Source: Dreissena polymorpha (lineage: Eukaryota; Mollusca; Bivalvia; Myida; Dreissenidae). Taken from it: a stretch of DNA of 64,000 bases. The stretch is from the NCBI RefSeq assembly GCF_020536995.1, contig NC_068365.1, positions 37,077,712 to 37,141,711 on the forward strand, read 5' to 3'. Below, one piece after another: positions 1 to 13,100 of the stretch. Positions within the stretch are counted from its first letter, which is position 1, and the number at the start of each line of letters is the position of its first letter. The notes under the pieces were generated by a model. The model was not told the DNA's origin. It worked only from the letters and a program-made list of their open reading frames with translations, and searched no databases. Both the position numbers and the translations under genes were made by a program.

Positions 1-3
1 ATC

Positions 4-480
4 ACCTGATATGCATATACAGGTTAAATGCTAGGACGTCAACAACACGTGTTTGGGGTTTTATCCGTATTTATCTTGATAAAGTCTATTGACGAGTGTT
101 TATATCATTTATTTATCTCAAACTTAGATAGTTGCAATAATTATTAGATTGCCATTTTATCAGCCAAGTTACATATTCAATATAAAGCAATCATTGGACT
201 ATGAGTTTTCATACTCTGCATTGATTGTAGAGCGTATGTAATCAGTACCAATTACAATAAAGTGCCAGTAAATGTCTTAATAAGATTATACGTTTAATCA
301 TACAATAGTAAAACACCCAACAATCTTTAAACAATATACCGTGAAACCATTATTATTCGTCAGACATTAATTTTCATCTTTTTCGTCCTTCGACCGATGG
401 ACGAATTCAAGATCCTAACGAACAATTATGTCCCATATTTGAAACAAATAAGACTGAATTACCGAAGGCATCAGAGGCAT
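4..480. repeat. Diverged long repeat, copy 1 (pair of 19412-19870)
   Basis: This stretch aligns by eye with 19412-19870 in the same orientation. Shared landmarks in order are ACCTGATATGCATATACAGG against ACCTGACATGAATAAACAGG, then TATTTATCTCAAACT, then TTATCAG near a conserved AAGTTA, then a TGGACG segment. No reading frame is conserved between the two, so it looks like an old non-coding dispersed repeat or segmental duplication. The rest of 481-1877 is AT-rich, and I see no gene in it. Confidence 0.5.
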
Positions 481-1907
481 TTAAATCCAGCGTAATCCAC
501 GCATATACACAGGGCTCAAAATTAACACTCGCACACTCACAAAATGCAAGAAAAAAAGATTGCAAGGTAAGTTATACGCCACTAGTATTTTTTGCAAGTA
601 AAGAAATAGTGAAATAAAAACGTGTTATATTGCTAAATGCGCACAACGGCGTGAACGCTCAACCGTAGGTCAATTATTTGAACGTTCAAATACCCACATG
701 TGGAAGCGCGCACCTTGTTTGTAGACTGGTATACTTATAGCACAGATACCCGGATGGTATTGATACAAAGAACATGAAACAGTCGACTATTCACACTCAA
801 GTTTAATCCGGTTTTGACACAAAGGGGTGTACATTATACAGTGTACTGACAACTGACATTTCCTGTAACACGCGAATGCAATAAGGCTGTATGGAATGCG
901 TCGACTTCGTTTAGGTATAATAGTGTTGATAAGCGCTAATTGTAAACAACTTTAGTACCCATTGTGTGTATTGTGTTTTTCAGGGGTGTTGCAGATTATA
1001 CAGCCATACGATTTGTGATCAACACCTGACTGAAATATATTCTGCGCTTTAATTACAAATTAATAAAGAACATATTGCTTTGTGTTTGGTTGTCCATGAT
1101 TGTAATGGAAAAAGACTTATTGGCAATTGGCTTCGTTGTTTAAAACACTCGTTAACGGTTATTCAGTCCCACTTATCCGCTTATCATAACAAAGAACGTG
1201 TCAATGACATAAAATAATAAGGGACAGTTACTATCACCTGAAATAACAGACTTGTTAATTGGCAAATGCCAAACAAGGCCCACCTCCTGCAATTACTACC
1301 AAGTGTCACCCCTCTTTCCCCAGCACAATTTTTGTGCAACCGCGTATTACATGTATTACAAACATTACAAACAAATCGGACGCTTTTTTTTCAAAACCAG
1401 AAATGGACGAATTTAAGTGCTGACAAAATAGTCATTTTTTTAAAAAGGACAAAATTTTGTGCAGACGAAAAAATGGTTTCACAGTATGTGAATAAAGAAA
1501 GTTCATATACATTATAAGGAGAAAAAATCTGAATAATCCTTCTAGTATTTCAAACTCAATTAAAAGTCAGTAAACAAGATTGATCACACGTACATAACTT
1601 AGAGTCAATAAATATAAGTCTTCAAGTAATAATGTTGCACCTCTAGATTTACAATAAACTATTATTAATAATCTTGAAGTTCAAACTAGTCTTTATGACA
1701 AAGGTGATGATTGTGATTTATATTGTGTTATTTTTATTTTTTGGAAGGTACTGTCCAACAATTGATACCAATAAATCCATAATAAGCGCACCCCTAGGTG
1801 TAAAATAGTTTTCTTTTTAAATGCTATATATTCTTATTTATTCAATATGTTTTAACACAGCTGTTTATGTGTGCCATACATCCCGTCTGTAGATCTGCCG
1901 CGGAATC

Positions 1908-2262
1908 ATATGGAATTCTATGGAAATCGTTAGATGGAATTCCGTGGAGTATTGGCACTAACTTTCCATCCGATTCCATGCAATCAATGGAAAAGTGAAA
2001 AAAACAGAAGAGGGACTTGATATGGGATGGAATTCCATAAAATGCCGTGGAATTCCATAGAATTCCGTGGCATTCCATAGAATGCCGTGGAATTCCATAG
2101 AATGCCATGGAATTCCATAGAATGCCGTGGAATTCCATAGAATGCCATGGAATTCCATAGAACGCCGTGGAATTCCATAGAACGCCGTGGAATTCCATAG
2201 AATGCCGTGGAATTCCATAGAATGCCGTGGAATTCCGTGAAAAGCTATGGAATTTAATAAAA
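1908..2262. repeat. 20-bp GGAATTCC minisatellite, left subterminal array
   Basis: About ten units of 20 bp run from about 2029 to 2240 (core CCGTGGAATTCCATAGAATG), with looser GGAATTC motifs out to 1908. The unit is nearly self-complementary around GGAATTCC. Because 20 is not a multiple of 3 and the unit contains no stop on the minus strand, all three minus-strand frames stay open through the array. The apparent proteins there are artefacts of the repeat. The right end of the enclosing element has a degenerate version at 5950-6230. Confidence 0.85.
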
Positions 2263-2873
2263 AGCTGGAATAAAATAGAAAAAAACAGATTATAGATTAA
2301 AGGCATTTCGTTGATTTTGAAAAACAAATGTGAATGTAACTAAAGGTTTCATCATAGAAGTTAAACAAGAACAAGATATAGCATCAATCATTAACCACAC
2401 ACGTGCAGTCACAGTACATATTCAAAAATGAGTGGTTTTACATTTTCATAAAGTACCTACTCTCTTAACCACAGGCATGCACACACACATTCAAAAACAC
2501 ATCCATAAACATGCACGCATATACAGGTGAGAAAAGAAAAACTTATAAAAGGCACAATATAAAACATAGAAGTAGAATTTTACATTTATCTTGTGACAAG
2601 TATACATCCTTTCTCACATATGTTCATAAACACACACAATTACATGCACACACACACATCAAGCAGAATTGTTCTTGAGTTTTTTCTCATAAATTTTAAC
2701 GTTCAACAACTGTTCCTTATTAATTCTAGAACACTTTTAGTATGATAACAGAAGTTCAGTTTTAGTTGATGTGTTCCAGTACAATTCTAGAAAAGTTCCG
2801 AAGGTTAACTTCAAATATTTAAGTCTGAAACCAACTTTCTAGAAAACAAATTCCCATGCAGACAGCCAGTATT

Positions 2874-2961
2874 CAAGTACTGAGCATAGTTAATAATAAT
2901 ACATAACAAATTAACAACTGTTGTAAATTTGTTATTTATTATACTATGCTCAGTACTGTTG
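2874..2961. repeat. Imperfect hairpin inside the TIR element
   Basis: The arm CAAGTACTGAGCATAG at 2874 is mirrored by CTATGCTCAGTACTGTTG ending at 2961, with AT-rich inner arms that pair imperfectly. It lies just downstream of the candidate minus-strand exons. It could be a small nested MITE or a structured region near the end of a transcript. Confidence 0.6.
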
Positions 2962-3107
2962 AACACGGACTTTATTCAATTATCCAAGTTTCAAATTCCT
3001 AAATTAAAAAAAATATAATAAATTAAGACAAAAAACAAACACAAAATATAATTCACAAAATAAATAACTGGTCTTTTTTATACAAGAAGTAACCCAAATA
3101 AAACATG

Positions 3108-5055
3108 TCACCAGCCACAGACTGCCAGGCTTAACACAGAGGCTAGTTTTAAAAAATGTTTGTCCAAGTCTTCCACTGCCATTTTCCTTTTCTTCTGAGA
3201 ATATTGAACACCAGTCACTGCCTCCGGGTTCTTTTTGGTATGAGGTACATTGTATACTGCTCACATGTGCTCTACAGAATAAAAAATCATAAACATGTCT
3301 AAAGCAAAGAGTTATTTACATTCAAACTATAACAAGAGATTGCAAAGCAATATGGTCCCCTACCTGTTAAACTTCACTATTTTAAGTTTGTTAAATATAT
3401 TTGTTGCCATAGCAACCAGAATTCTTGTATTATAAACAACATGAAATGACGTGCAAAATGTCCTTATTGTCATCTGTTCATGTTCCAAGTTTCATGAAAA
3501 AATACTTAGAACTTTTAAAGTTATCACAGGATCCAGAAAAGTGTAAGACAAAATACTTTCAGGTGGTTAACATTAAATAACTTATCTAGCCCAGGGCATG
3601 ACAATATTTACCATGAATGTGTGGCCCTGTAAGTCCTCTAGGTGAATGCGCTTAAAGAGCGGCTTTGCTGTTGGATTATTTCCCTGCCAAACTCTGCAGT
3701 ATCTTCCATCAACTGGTCAATGGTAATTAAAGCACATAATGAAAATGTATATGGAACGTAATTCATGAATTGTTTTAAATATTAAGTTGTTAAATGGTCT
3801 ATAGAAAGAGAACTAAAAACGAAGTGAATACATCGCAAAGCACTAAGCATAACTTAATTTGTTGGTATGATTAGTACAAATTTATTATTGCTATAATTAG
3901 AATGATGTGTAATTCTATTGGTATGAAAATGCACACTCAGATACCTAAAAACCAATTCCATTGGTTTAATTTTTTATTTACAAGCAAATTCGTTGAATTG
4001 ATATCCCCCGCCAATATGCTTCTGGACACATAAGTATTATATTTGACACTCAAACAAGCATTTTTTAAAGATACAAAGGGCCATAACCCCGTTTTTAACA
4101 GATGGTGTACAATGTCATTTGGCGTGCATTATCCTCTTATCCATATATATACTCGAACCAGGTTTCAATGAAATCCGCCAAAGCACTTCCAGGATATGGC
4201 CTTGGACACACAAAAAAGCATTTTTTCAAGATACAAAGGGCCATAACTCTGTTATTAACTAATGGTGTACAATGTCATTTGGCATGCATCATCCTCTTAT
4301 CCATATACATACTCACACCAAGTTTCAGTGAAATCTGCCAAAGCACTTCCAAGATATGGCTATGGACGGGGGATAATAATAAACATTAACACCATTAATG
4401 AGCATAGAGTGCTCAACATGCACAGTACAAAACTTCCTTAGCCTCAGTTCTATAACCTTGCATGATAAAATTCCGATACTACATTCAACGTTATTAATTT
4501 CTCCACATAGGTCTTATTACTTCCTTTTTCAACCTGCAAACTCCACTAAATGAAAATTTGGGTGACAGCTGCTTAACTAATATTTGCCATACTAAAACCT
4601 CAAATATCACATAAAAAGGTCTACAATAATGTCATAAGAAGATTAAATTTAAAGGAATATTTATAAATAATAAAAATCACAAACCTTCAGTTGTTGTTCT
4701 ATTCCTAGACAGACTGCTCAAACACTGTATGCATCACTCTTTAACAATATTTCATGTCACTTTCCAAATGATATAAATACATAAGTATTTTAAAAAAGTG
4801 TTTTTAATGGAAAAACTAATGAACTCTTCTGTTTGTTAAATTTCTTTAACTTTATTTTAACAAGTTAAACCAGTACATTTTCCACCATGTTTCATGTTTC
4901 AATCTAACAGGTAAACTTTCTGTATTTGAATTCAGCCAATTAGAAAAGGCTGTTATATCTTATAACCAATAGATTTGCAGCAAACATACCCAACATCTGA
5001 CTCACTGCACAAGCTGGGCTTATCAGATAGATTGTTATTTGACAACCTGGACTGG
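3108..5055 (-). CDS. Candidate spliced gene of the 4.4-kb TIR element (unidentified)
   Basis: Minus-strand exon-like segments were read by eye. Exon a, 5055-4990, follows a pyrimidine-rich acceptor and ends at GTATGT; it reads QSRLSNNNLSDKPSL. Exon b, 4713-4685, reads LSRNRTTTE. Exon c, 3712-3612, ends at GTAAAT and reads VDGRYCRVWQGNNPTAKPL, then FKRIHLEDLQGHTFM. The phases of a to b to c agree. A possible last exon, about 3259-3108, reads NPEAVTGVQYSQKKRKMAVE and ends LSLAVCGW-stop, with a basic KKRK patch. Its phase does not fit exon c, so an exon is missing or it belongs elsewhere. I see no known transposase motif and do not recognise the product. The start codon was not found. Position and strand inside the TIRs suggest it is the element's own gene. 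Confidence 0.3.
4071..4375. repeat. Bivalve dispersed satellite, two tandem units
   Basis: Two copies about 165 bp apart share CAAAGGGCCATAAC, GGTGTACAATGTCATTTGGC, CATCCTCTTATCCATATA and GCCAAAGCACTTCCA. The open frame across them is incidental. It resembles a low-complexity satellite common in bivalve introns. Confidence 0.7.
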
Positions 5056-5163
5056 CTGAGTTTGATATTGAGAAAAAACAGTGTGTATACCACATGGACA
5101 GGGTTAAGGAATTTAAACTTGTAGAAATTGCTTTGAAAGTAACAACTACTCCTACTTCTGCAG

Positions 5164-5249
5164 AACTACTACTTTAATTACTACAGCATCAACAACAACA
5201 CCACCAACAACAACAGCAACAATAACAGCAGCAACAACAACAGCAGAAA

Positions 5250-5298
<49 letters not shown>

Positions 5299-5515
5299 TG
5301 CTACTACTGCAACAACTGCTACTACTGCTACTTCTATTGCTACTACTATTGCTACAGAAACTGTTAATGCTACTACTTCTACTACTACTACTTACTGCTA
5401 CTATATCAATTACTACAACAACAACACCTACTACAACAACAACAACTACTACTACTAATATAGCTACTACATCTACAACTACTACTACTACTGCTGCTGC
5501 TGCTATCGCTACTAT
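5164..5515. repeat. Trinucleotide-rich tract (CAA, CAG, ACT)
   Basis: A compound microsatellite begins with CAA/CAG runs (about 5190-5300) and passes into ACT/CTA/ACA runs (about 5300-5510). It lies in the right half of the 4.4-kb TIR element. Translations are homopolymeric (Thr, Leu, Ala runs) and are not evidence of a gene. Confidence 0.85.
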
Positions 5516-6257
5516 GAAGTCTATTTGGCTATTTGTAAGTGTAAGGTGTTCTATATGTGTTCTTATTCCCCATTAGAACTTGTAGAACTTACTGGTTCTT
5601 AAAGCATTCTAGATGTGTTCTAGAACTAAATTTTAAAACATTTTTAGAAATTTCTTGACCATATTTTGTCCTTGAAATGTTCTAAAAAGGTTCTTGAAAT
5701 TATTGGTACAGTTTAAGTCCTAAGCCATTTTCCACAAATGTTCTGGATTTATTCTAAAAAACTGTTTTGGAACAATTCCAGAACATACGTTTTAGAACAC
5801 AAATATGGAACAGTTCCAGAACTGTTCCAATTTCTAGAACAAATTTATAATTATCTTTATTGCATTTTCTTTTAAATACAAAATACATGATGCAAATAAA
5901 TTCATACATGTATTAAACTACAAATACATTTCAGACAACCAGCGAAAAATTTTCTAAGTTATTTTCCATTGATTTCCATCCAAAAAAATGTATAAGTTAT
6001 TTTCCATAACGATTTCCGTTGATTAAAATGGCTAAGTCCAACTTTCCATGTGTTTTCCATACATTCCGTGGAAATGCATGGAATTTTAGTCGAGATTCCG
6101 TGGAATTCCATAACAGCTTCAGATGGAAAATTGGCAAGTGGATGGAATTCCATCAAATTCCATGGATTTCCATCGATTTCCGTAGAATTCCATAATATTT
6201 TCTATAGAATTCCGTAGAAAAGTGCTTATGACTATGGCAGATCTACAGACGGGATGT

Positions 6258-7440
6258 GTGTGTATTGTCTTTATGTTATAACTTTATTGTGATATATACA
6301 TACATATGTTGTTCACAATTATTGTGCAAATTGGGACAATTTTGATACAAATGTACAATATTTCACATCTAAATGTCAAAGAAGAATAAATTGTATCTTT
6401 TAAACATTCTTAACAACAAAGCAACCTGAATAATGTTTGTTTTCATTAGTCTCGGAGTGCAAATACCTTGATTTTCAATAAAAATTGTATACACAATTAT
6501 GCAGCCGCCATTTTGGAAAAAAATGGCCGCCATGTTATTATTTTTGGTGGCTAACGGGTTTTTTGGAAAGAGCACATATTAAGGTATATTCATGGAGAAT
6601 TTGGTGCTTGCTTACATTAAGTTTGCAAGATTTTGCTGATAAATGAACCTAAATCCCCAAACTATGATTTTGCGAAGAGAATTGATTATTGGTGACTTTG
6701 TATTCGATAAGCGTGACATCACTAGTTATTAAACGATAATATTCTGAACCCATTTACTAAAACGATGATTAACATGCATAAAAAGTGCATAATTCTGTGT
6801 CATCTAAAAATGTATTTAAGTGGCTGAGTCACACTAATATGATAAGATTAAATCTTTTATGTATGTAACAAGTCAATTATGATTCTGAATATGCCACATT
6901 CTAAGGATCACATATGCTTTGAAACATTTAAATAGCCAAACAACCACTTATAACTTGTTATATTCTGAAAAGAATTTTTACTTAGGTTTTATTAATTGAT
7001 GCGTAATGATGTAAATTCATAGGGATTCTCTACAACAGTTGTTCAAATTTGAATCCAGCGATAAAAACTGGTCACAAAACAAATGTCACATATTAAATTG
7101 TAAAACAAAATGACTGTTGAAGTCTTCTCTTATTTGGTACTCTCCTTGCATCTTGTATTTTGGCGTTCTACCCAGGGGGTCACATTGTACATGGAATCTG
7201 TTTTCTGTATTATCTAAAGAGCATATTTAATTATTGTAGTAATTTTTATTATTAATGTATAACCAAAAAACTGTTTCATTTGATCAAATCTGATAAGAAT
7301 TATACATGTTCCGACGATGTGCATGCATTTTGTATATGACTGCATTTTATATTGTATAACATAAGGTTTGACACAATTTTATTAAACTCTGATGTCTTTA
7401 ATGTTTTGGCATCGCTTCTTTTATATGTTTTGATTACTTT
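6258..7440. other. AT-rich stretch, no gene seen
   Basis: About 1.2 kb of AT-rich sequence has no convincing coding segment. A GGCCGCCATGTTATT motif near 6526 looks like part of a dispersed repeat. Nothing else could be supported. Confidence 0.5.
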
Positions 7441-8905
7441 CGTAAGCAAAAAACGTGAAACAAAACACAAATGAACAACTACAGATCGAAAATTTCTCAG
7501 TCATATGTAATAATCAAACTATAAAGTCTCAAAAATCGGTGAAATATTTAGGTCATGTTCTAGATAACACCCTGTCCGGTAATAAATGTGCAAACGACAT
7601 CATCAGTAAGGTCAACTCGAGACTTAAGTTCATGTATAGACACAACAGTGTACTGGATTTTAACACTAGGAAAACCCTCTGTAATTCACTAATTCAATGC
7701 TTATTCGACTACGCGTGTTTGGCCTGGTATAATAACTTGGGACAAACTCTTAAGTCTAAATTACAAATTACACAAAACAAGGTTGTGCGATTCATTTTAA
7801 ATGTTCCACCAAGAACCACACTGACCTGCTCAGATTTTCACAAACTAGGAATATTAAAACTTAATGATAGAGTGAAACAACTGAGTCTAAATCATGTTTA
7901 TAAAATTGTTTATGATAAATGTCCAGTGTATATGAAAGAAAACTTTATTAAGAAACCTGATGTTCATTATACTAAGCTACTGCACACAAAAGAGCAAATG
8001 TAATTTCTATGTTCCTGTCATAAAATCAGCGACAGCTTCAACTTTTTATTATAATGGTGTGTTAACCTGGAATGCTCTTCCAGAATCTATTCAATGTATA
8101 AATAGTCACTTCAAATTCGAAAAAGAAGTAAAAGAACATTTTCTTAACAAGTACCTTTAGGGATTGAGCATGGCAGACGGTGTTGTTTCTTTTAAATATT
8201 TAGATATCCCATGTCTTTGTTAAGTAACGAGTTTATATAATCATGTGCTCGCTCAAATTGTTGAACGCATATATACATTTTGTAAATTTTAGATATGCTA
8301 ACTTAAGTATAAAATAATTCAATAACCATTTAACATAATATGACTATTATAAGCTAGCTGCTATCTAGTTTAGGTGCTGTATGAAGCAGTAATGTAAAGG
8401 ACCCCTTTGGAAATAAGTCGCAAGACTTTCAAGGGCTTTCCTGGCAGTACATGTCCTTATATCAGACTAAAATAAACTATAAGTAAACAGTCTAATGTAA
8501 ATGTACCTATAATTGTATACCATATGAAGGCAATTTAATCTGTGATATTTTTGTGTTCAATGTATGTGATTGTCTTAAGCTGAATTTGGTTTAAACTTCT
8601 TTGTGAAAATTGTAAATTTTATTAAGGTATGTACATGTATCTCAAATGTTTACCTCATTGAGTCAATTTTAATTCTGTGATGCTAATATATGTGTTTTTT
8701 CTAATCTAATTTTAAGCATCTGAGAAATTGTATTTAGGTATTGTAAATGTAACACACATGTATACCTCATGATTTCAATTTGATCTGTGATATTTTTAGT
8801 GCTCAGTATATGTGTTTGTTTTAAATTTATCTTGTTCGTATGCAAAATGTGATGAATTGTTTATGTTATTATTTGACATGTATATGCCTAATAAATCTAT
8901 CTACA
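7441..8905 (+). mobile_element. 5'-truncated LINE: reverse transcriptase C-terminal part and 3' UTR
   Basis: The frame starting at 7455 reads VKYLGHVLDNTLSG, then KLQITQNKVVRFILN and LGILKLNDRVKQL. These are typical of the thumb and C-terminal part of non-LTR retrotransposon reverse transcriptases. A frameshift near 7980-8000 moves the frame, and the protein continues FYVPVIKSATASTF, VLTWNALPESIQ and EKEVKEHFLNKYL before a stop at 8158. The catalytic FADD-type motif and the endonuclease are absent. The 3' UTR contains about three diverged units with CTGTGAT/TATATGTG blocks and seems to end in AATAAATCTATC near 8900. The clade (CR1-, Jockey- or RTE-like) is not resolved. Dead copy. Confidence 0.75.
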
Positions 8906-8951
8906 AATAATTGTTTTAAAAAAGTGAAAGTAAATTGGCATGTGATTTTAT

Positions 8952-9285
8952 AAGCTCAGCTGTTTTCGAAGAATACCAGAGGTATTGTCATACCCAGCTT
9001 GTCAGCCTTCCGCATCATGCTAAAACCTTAACATGGGCTCTAAAATCAAAGTGCTTCCACCTACAACTTTGAAACTTCATAATGTAGTTGCATCTTGATG
9101 AGTTCTACACCCCACACCCATTTTTGTGTCACTAGGTCAAAGGTTAAGGTCAATTTGACCTCTAATATAAAACTTTAGAATAGGCTCTAAAATCAAAGTG
9201 CTTCCACCTATGAAGATGCACCTTGATGAGTTTTACACACCTCATCCATTTTGAGTCAATTTGTTAAATGTCAGGGTCACTGTGA
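8952..9285. repeat. Bivalve satellite, CTCGGCTGTTTTC family
   Basis: It begins CTCAGCTGTTTTCGAAGAAT and shares GCTCTAAAATCAAAGTGCTT, CCTTGATGAGTT and TCACTAGGTCAAAGGT with the longer array at 37910-38625. The two are members of one family. This copy is shorter and more diverged. Confidence 0.75.
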
Positions 9286-9655
9286 ACCACGGTTTTTCAT
9301 TTACTTTCATTTATTCAAAACTGAACCCACAGCAGAGCGTAACTTGGTACCCGATATGCGGTGCTCTTTTTTTAACTTTTGTATTACAGGGACTGTTACC
9401 ATTTTATCAACAAAGCACAAACAGTTCTATTACTTGCGTTTTTATTTACAGTTGAAAAGTTCATAATAATATGTCCAAACTGGAAAAAATAGTGTGTCTG
9501 CCATTTTGTTATTTTTGACAGAAAGTAATGTATTTCCTGCCAGTGTTTTTTTTCAGTTTTGGGGGAAGGGGGTCGGGTTCCCTGAGGGGGGGAAAATTCG
9601 CGCTTAAAAGGGGAAAAGGGGGAAATTTTTATGCTTAGCTAGTAACAGTACAAAA

Positions 9656-9922
9656 TCAAGTTTTAACACTATAATTCACCATACAGAGGGAGAAAAACAT
9701 TATTCTGGTGACCTCCACTTCACCAAGTCTCTCCGTGTGCAGACAAAGTCTGATTAGGGACTCCAGTGTAGCTTTCCCAAGCCTGTTTCCCTGTGGCCTG
9801 TAAAGCTTGTTGAGCAAACTAAACAGTCTTTCAACACTCTTGACCGGACTTTTCTGGCGTTTCACTCCCGGCATTTGAAGAAGACTGACTTTTAAGTTGT
9901 AATTGTTTGAAAAGAATATCAA
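9656..9922 (-). pseudogene. hAT-like transposase C-terminal remnant
   Basis: The minus-strand frame contains SPVKSVERLFSLLNKLYRPQ, then NRLGKATLESLIRLCLHTE. A segment of the form VER-FS-N with NRL and a leucine-rich helix resembles the C-terminal dimerisation region of hAT transposases and the hAT-derived ZNF862/KIAA1586-like proteins. Only about 60 residues match; no BED finger or catalytic core is visible. A G-rich tract at 9557-9620 lies just beyond its 3' side. It could instead be the tail of a domesticated gene. Confidence 0.45.
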
Positions 9923-10162
9923 TTTATTTTTAAGTTAAAACAGATTTGTAAATTTTTTCACGATAGCTTTTGTTGTTGTGCGACATGATGGAATACGTAT
10001 GGTTTGCGGTAGATGTCGTAAAGCAAAAGTCGTGTTAGTGAACTACGTACGGTTTGCGGTAAAGGCTCAAATAAAGTAAACACGCGGATGCAGTTCAGGA
10101 AAATTGTAGTAAATTCGTAACAAAAGACGTATTAAAATGAGGTATTGATTAAAATTGTCATA

Positions 10163-13100
10163 AACAGAAGGAATCCAGGCTGATCCACAAAAGGTTGAAG
10201 CCGTCCAAAACTGGCCTGTCCCTAAAAGTTTAAAAGATGTCAGAAAATTTCTAGGCTTTGCTGGCTACTACCGGCGGTTTATCAAAGGATTTTCAAATGT
10301 TGCCAGACCACTGAACGATTTGTTGCTGGGAACTTCAACTAAAAAGACAGTCAAGAAAAATCCAAAACCAAAGTTCAGATGGGAAGCCAGCCAACAAAAC
10401 GAGTTTGATGCATTAAAACAGAAGCTGTCAAATCCACCAATCCTTGCGTATGCTGACTACACCTTGCCATTCACGCTTAACACAGACGCCAGTGGTACAG
10501 GACTCGAAGCTGTGCTGTATCAGAAGCAAGACGGAAAGGACTGAGTAGTGGCTTACGCCAGCAGAAGCCTTACCAAGGCCGAGCGGAATTATCCGGCTCA
10601 CAAGCTCAAGTTTCTCGCTGTCAAGTGGGCTGTGTGTGATAAGTTCCATGACTACTTGTAGGGCGGGAAATTTGAGGTTATTACGGATAACAACCCTTTC
10701 ACCTATGTGACGACATCGGCAAAGCTTGACGCACCGGGGCAACAATGGATCGCGGCTCTCGCAAATTACGACTTCAGCATTCGTTATCGGAAGGGAAAGA
10801 ACAACAACGATGCGGACGGACTAAGTCGTATTTCACCATCGGTCATGGACGCCGTATGTACATCTGCCGAGGTCAACATTCCGATTTACCAAACCTTGGT
10901 GTCGCCAGGAAATGAGCCACCTTTGAATGATCCAACTGAAGATATAACGGAAGATCTTCTTCAATTATATAGTCTTTCTAACAAGGACTGGATCAAGGCT
11001 CAATCGGATGATCCACAACTGAAAGAACTTGTCTGTCACATTCTCAGTGGCAATAGACCTTCTTAGAAGGATAGTTGCAAACATTATGCTAGAGAGTGGG
11101 ACAAATTGGTTGTACAAAACGGTGTACTATATCGCAGGGCGAAGGTCAATGATGTTGACCGAACACAGATTGTTGTGCCCGAACATCTCAGGGACGATAT
11201 GTTTAGATGTCTCCATGATGACCTCGGACACCAGGGTAGGGATCGTACCACTAGCCTGATGAAGGAGTGATTCTACTGACCTGGTTTAGATGCGTTTGTT
11301 GCCGAAAAGGTGAAACAATGTGGTCGCTGCACTCGTAGAAAACGCCACCCAGAGCGCGCTGAACTTCAGCCTATTGAGTCGACAGCATTGTTAGAGATCG
11401 TGTGCATTGATTATTTGTCGTTCAAAAGGCGGTTTTGAAAACGTGCTGGTCATTACTGATCATTTTAGCCGGTATGCACAGGCGTATCCGACACGCAATC
11501 AAACGGCTAAAACAACAGCCAAAGTGTTGTTTGATTAGTTTATTGTTCACTATGGGTTTCCTGCTAGGTTGCATCTGCTCTAATCAATGAATTGTGTCAG
11601 ATTTCAGGTATGGACAAAAGCAGAACCACACCCTATCATCCAATGGGCAACGGCGAAACAAAGAGGTTCAACCAGACTCTACTAGGCATGTTAGGTACCT
11701 TGGAAGAGCATCAAAAGGCTGATTGGAAGTCATATATTCCAACATTGGTGCATGCCTACAATTCAACTCATCACAAAAGTACGGGGTTTTCTCCGCACTT
11801 TTTGATGTTTGGCAGGCATCCACGTTTGGCTATAGATGCATTTCTAGGGCTTCCTACAGAGGACATTGTCGACAAACAACATACGGAGTATGTTGCAAAG
11901 CTCCGAAAACGACTCAGCGAGTCTTATGATAGGGCGCGCCAGAATGCTAGGTCATCGGGGCTGTTGAACAAGAAGCACTACGACAAATCAGCTAGATCTA
12001 CTCGACTTCAACCTGGCGACATTGTCCTCGTACGTAATGTTGCTCTCCGAGGCAAGCAGAAGTTGGCAGATCAATGGGAACACCAGCCATACGTAATTGT
12101 AGCGCAGCCCAACCCAGACACCCCTGTCTATGAGGTTAAGCGGGAAGGAACAAGATTTACAAAAACTAAAAGGCTACACCGAAATCTGTTACTACCGTTT
12201 ATGTCAGTAAACGATAATATGTCAGAGCCATTGGAACCGTACCAAAGAGAGAAACAGGCGCCGTCAACACTAGATCTGGCCGGTTCAGACACTGATGTCG
12301 AAGAAGGGAAGGTTGCCAGACCACAGCGGAAACAGAAGAAGCCGTTTTGGATGACGACAGGCGACTTTGTGGCATAACTTTTTACTGTGATTTTTAATGT
12401 GATTTTAAACATTATTGGGATTTATGCACTTGCCATTATTGTTCTTATGACTGTTGTTATTTATGGATGCCAGTCAATCGTTTTATATCATGCTCTCAGC
12501 TGCGAATTACTCTATTTTTATATATTAGTTGTGTAATTATTACTTTAGAGCTGTATTCATCAAATTCATGTATAATGATGTTTTAAATTGTACAGAGATA
12601 TTCACAGTATTTACGCATATATAGTCAAACAAATATATTGGTGCTGCATGAGTAGGTGGTAATTGTTACTACTATTGTTCAGACTGTATTGGTAGCAATA
12701 ATGCATGCCTTTGTAGTCGTTAGATTAGTCAAATAGTATACTTCTGATAGATGTTGCAGTTAAACTGTTATGCAGTCCGCAATGTCCAATGTTCGTGAGC
12801 GTTCGTGATATCTAGGATATTACCGCGAAACATATTTTCTTAACTGTGCATTCCGTAGCCGTATTGATGCACACAACGTTATGTTATTATTCATGTATGA
12901 TTATTATTTAAAATAAATAAATAATATTTTAGCGTTGAAGTAATGAGTTATATGCGTTGCGTTAAAGTATAAGTCAGGAGACTTATTTTATGGGCAGGGG
13001 AAGTATGTCATAGAGTAAATTAACAAATCCTTATTTCTTTACAAATCTCAACATACGAAATCAATATCTAGCTATTTTAATATTAACCTGAATTCTTTTC

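Larger units (their letters stand above)
1878..6257. mobile_element. 4.4-kb TIR element with layered subterminal repeats
   Basis: The ends are a perfect 22-bp inverted repeat, 1878-1899 (starts ACATCCCGTCTG) and 6236-6257 (ends CAGACGGGATGT). Inside each end lies a cluster of GGAATTCC-type motifs (1908-2262 and about 5950-6230). Inside those lies a second pair of clusters built from TTCTAGAACA-type motifs (about 2720-2850 and 5565-5850). The two layers are mirror-placed, as expected of transposase-binding subterminal repeats in cut-and-paste DNA transposons. The middle holds candidate minus-strand exons, a bivalve satellite and a trinucleotide-rich tract. I see no clean target-site duplication; both flanks are GTGTG-rich. 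The superfamily is not assigned. Confidence 0.6.

Noticed and set aside
1842-2327. Three long overlapping minus-strand frames with WNSTAFYGIP-type repeats
   Set aside because: The 20-bp minisatellite has no stops on that strand, so all three frames are open by construction; no codon-level selection is visible.
5337-5576. Leu/Thr/Ala-rich open frame
   Set aside because: Direct translation of a trinucleotide microsatellite.
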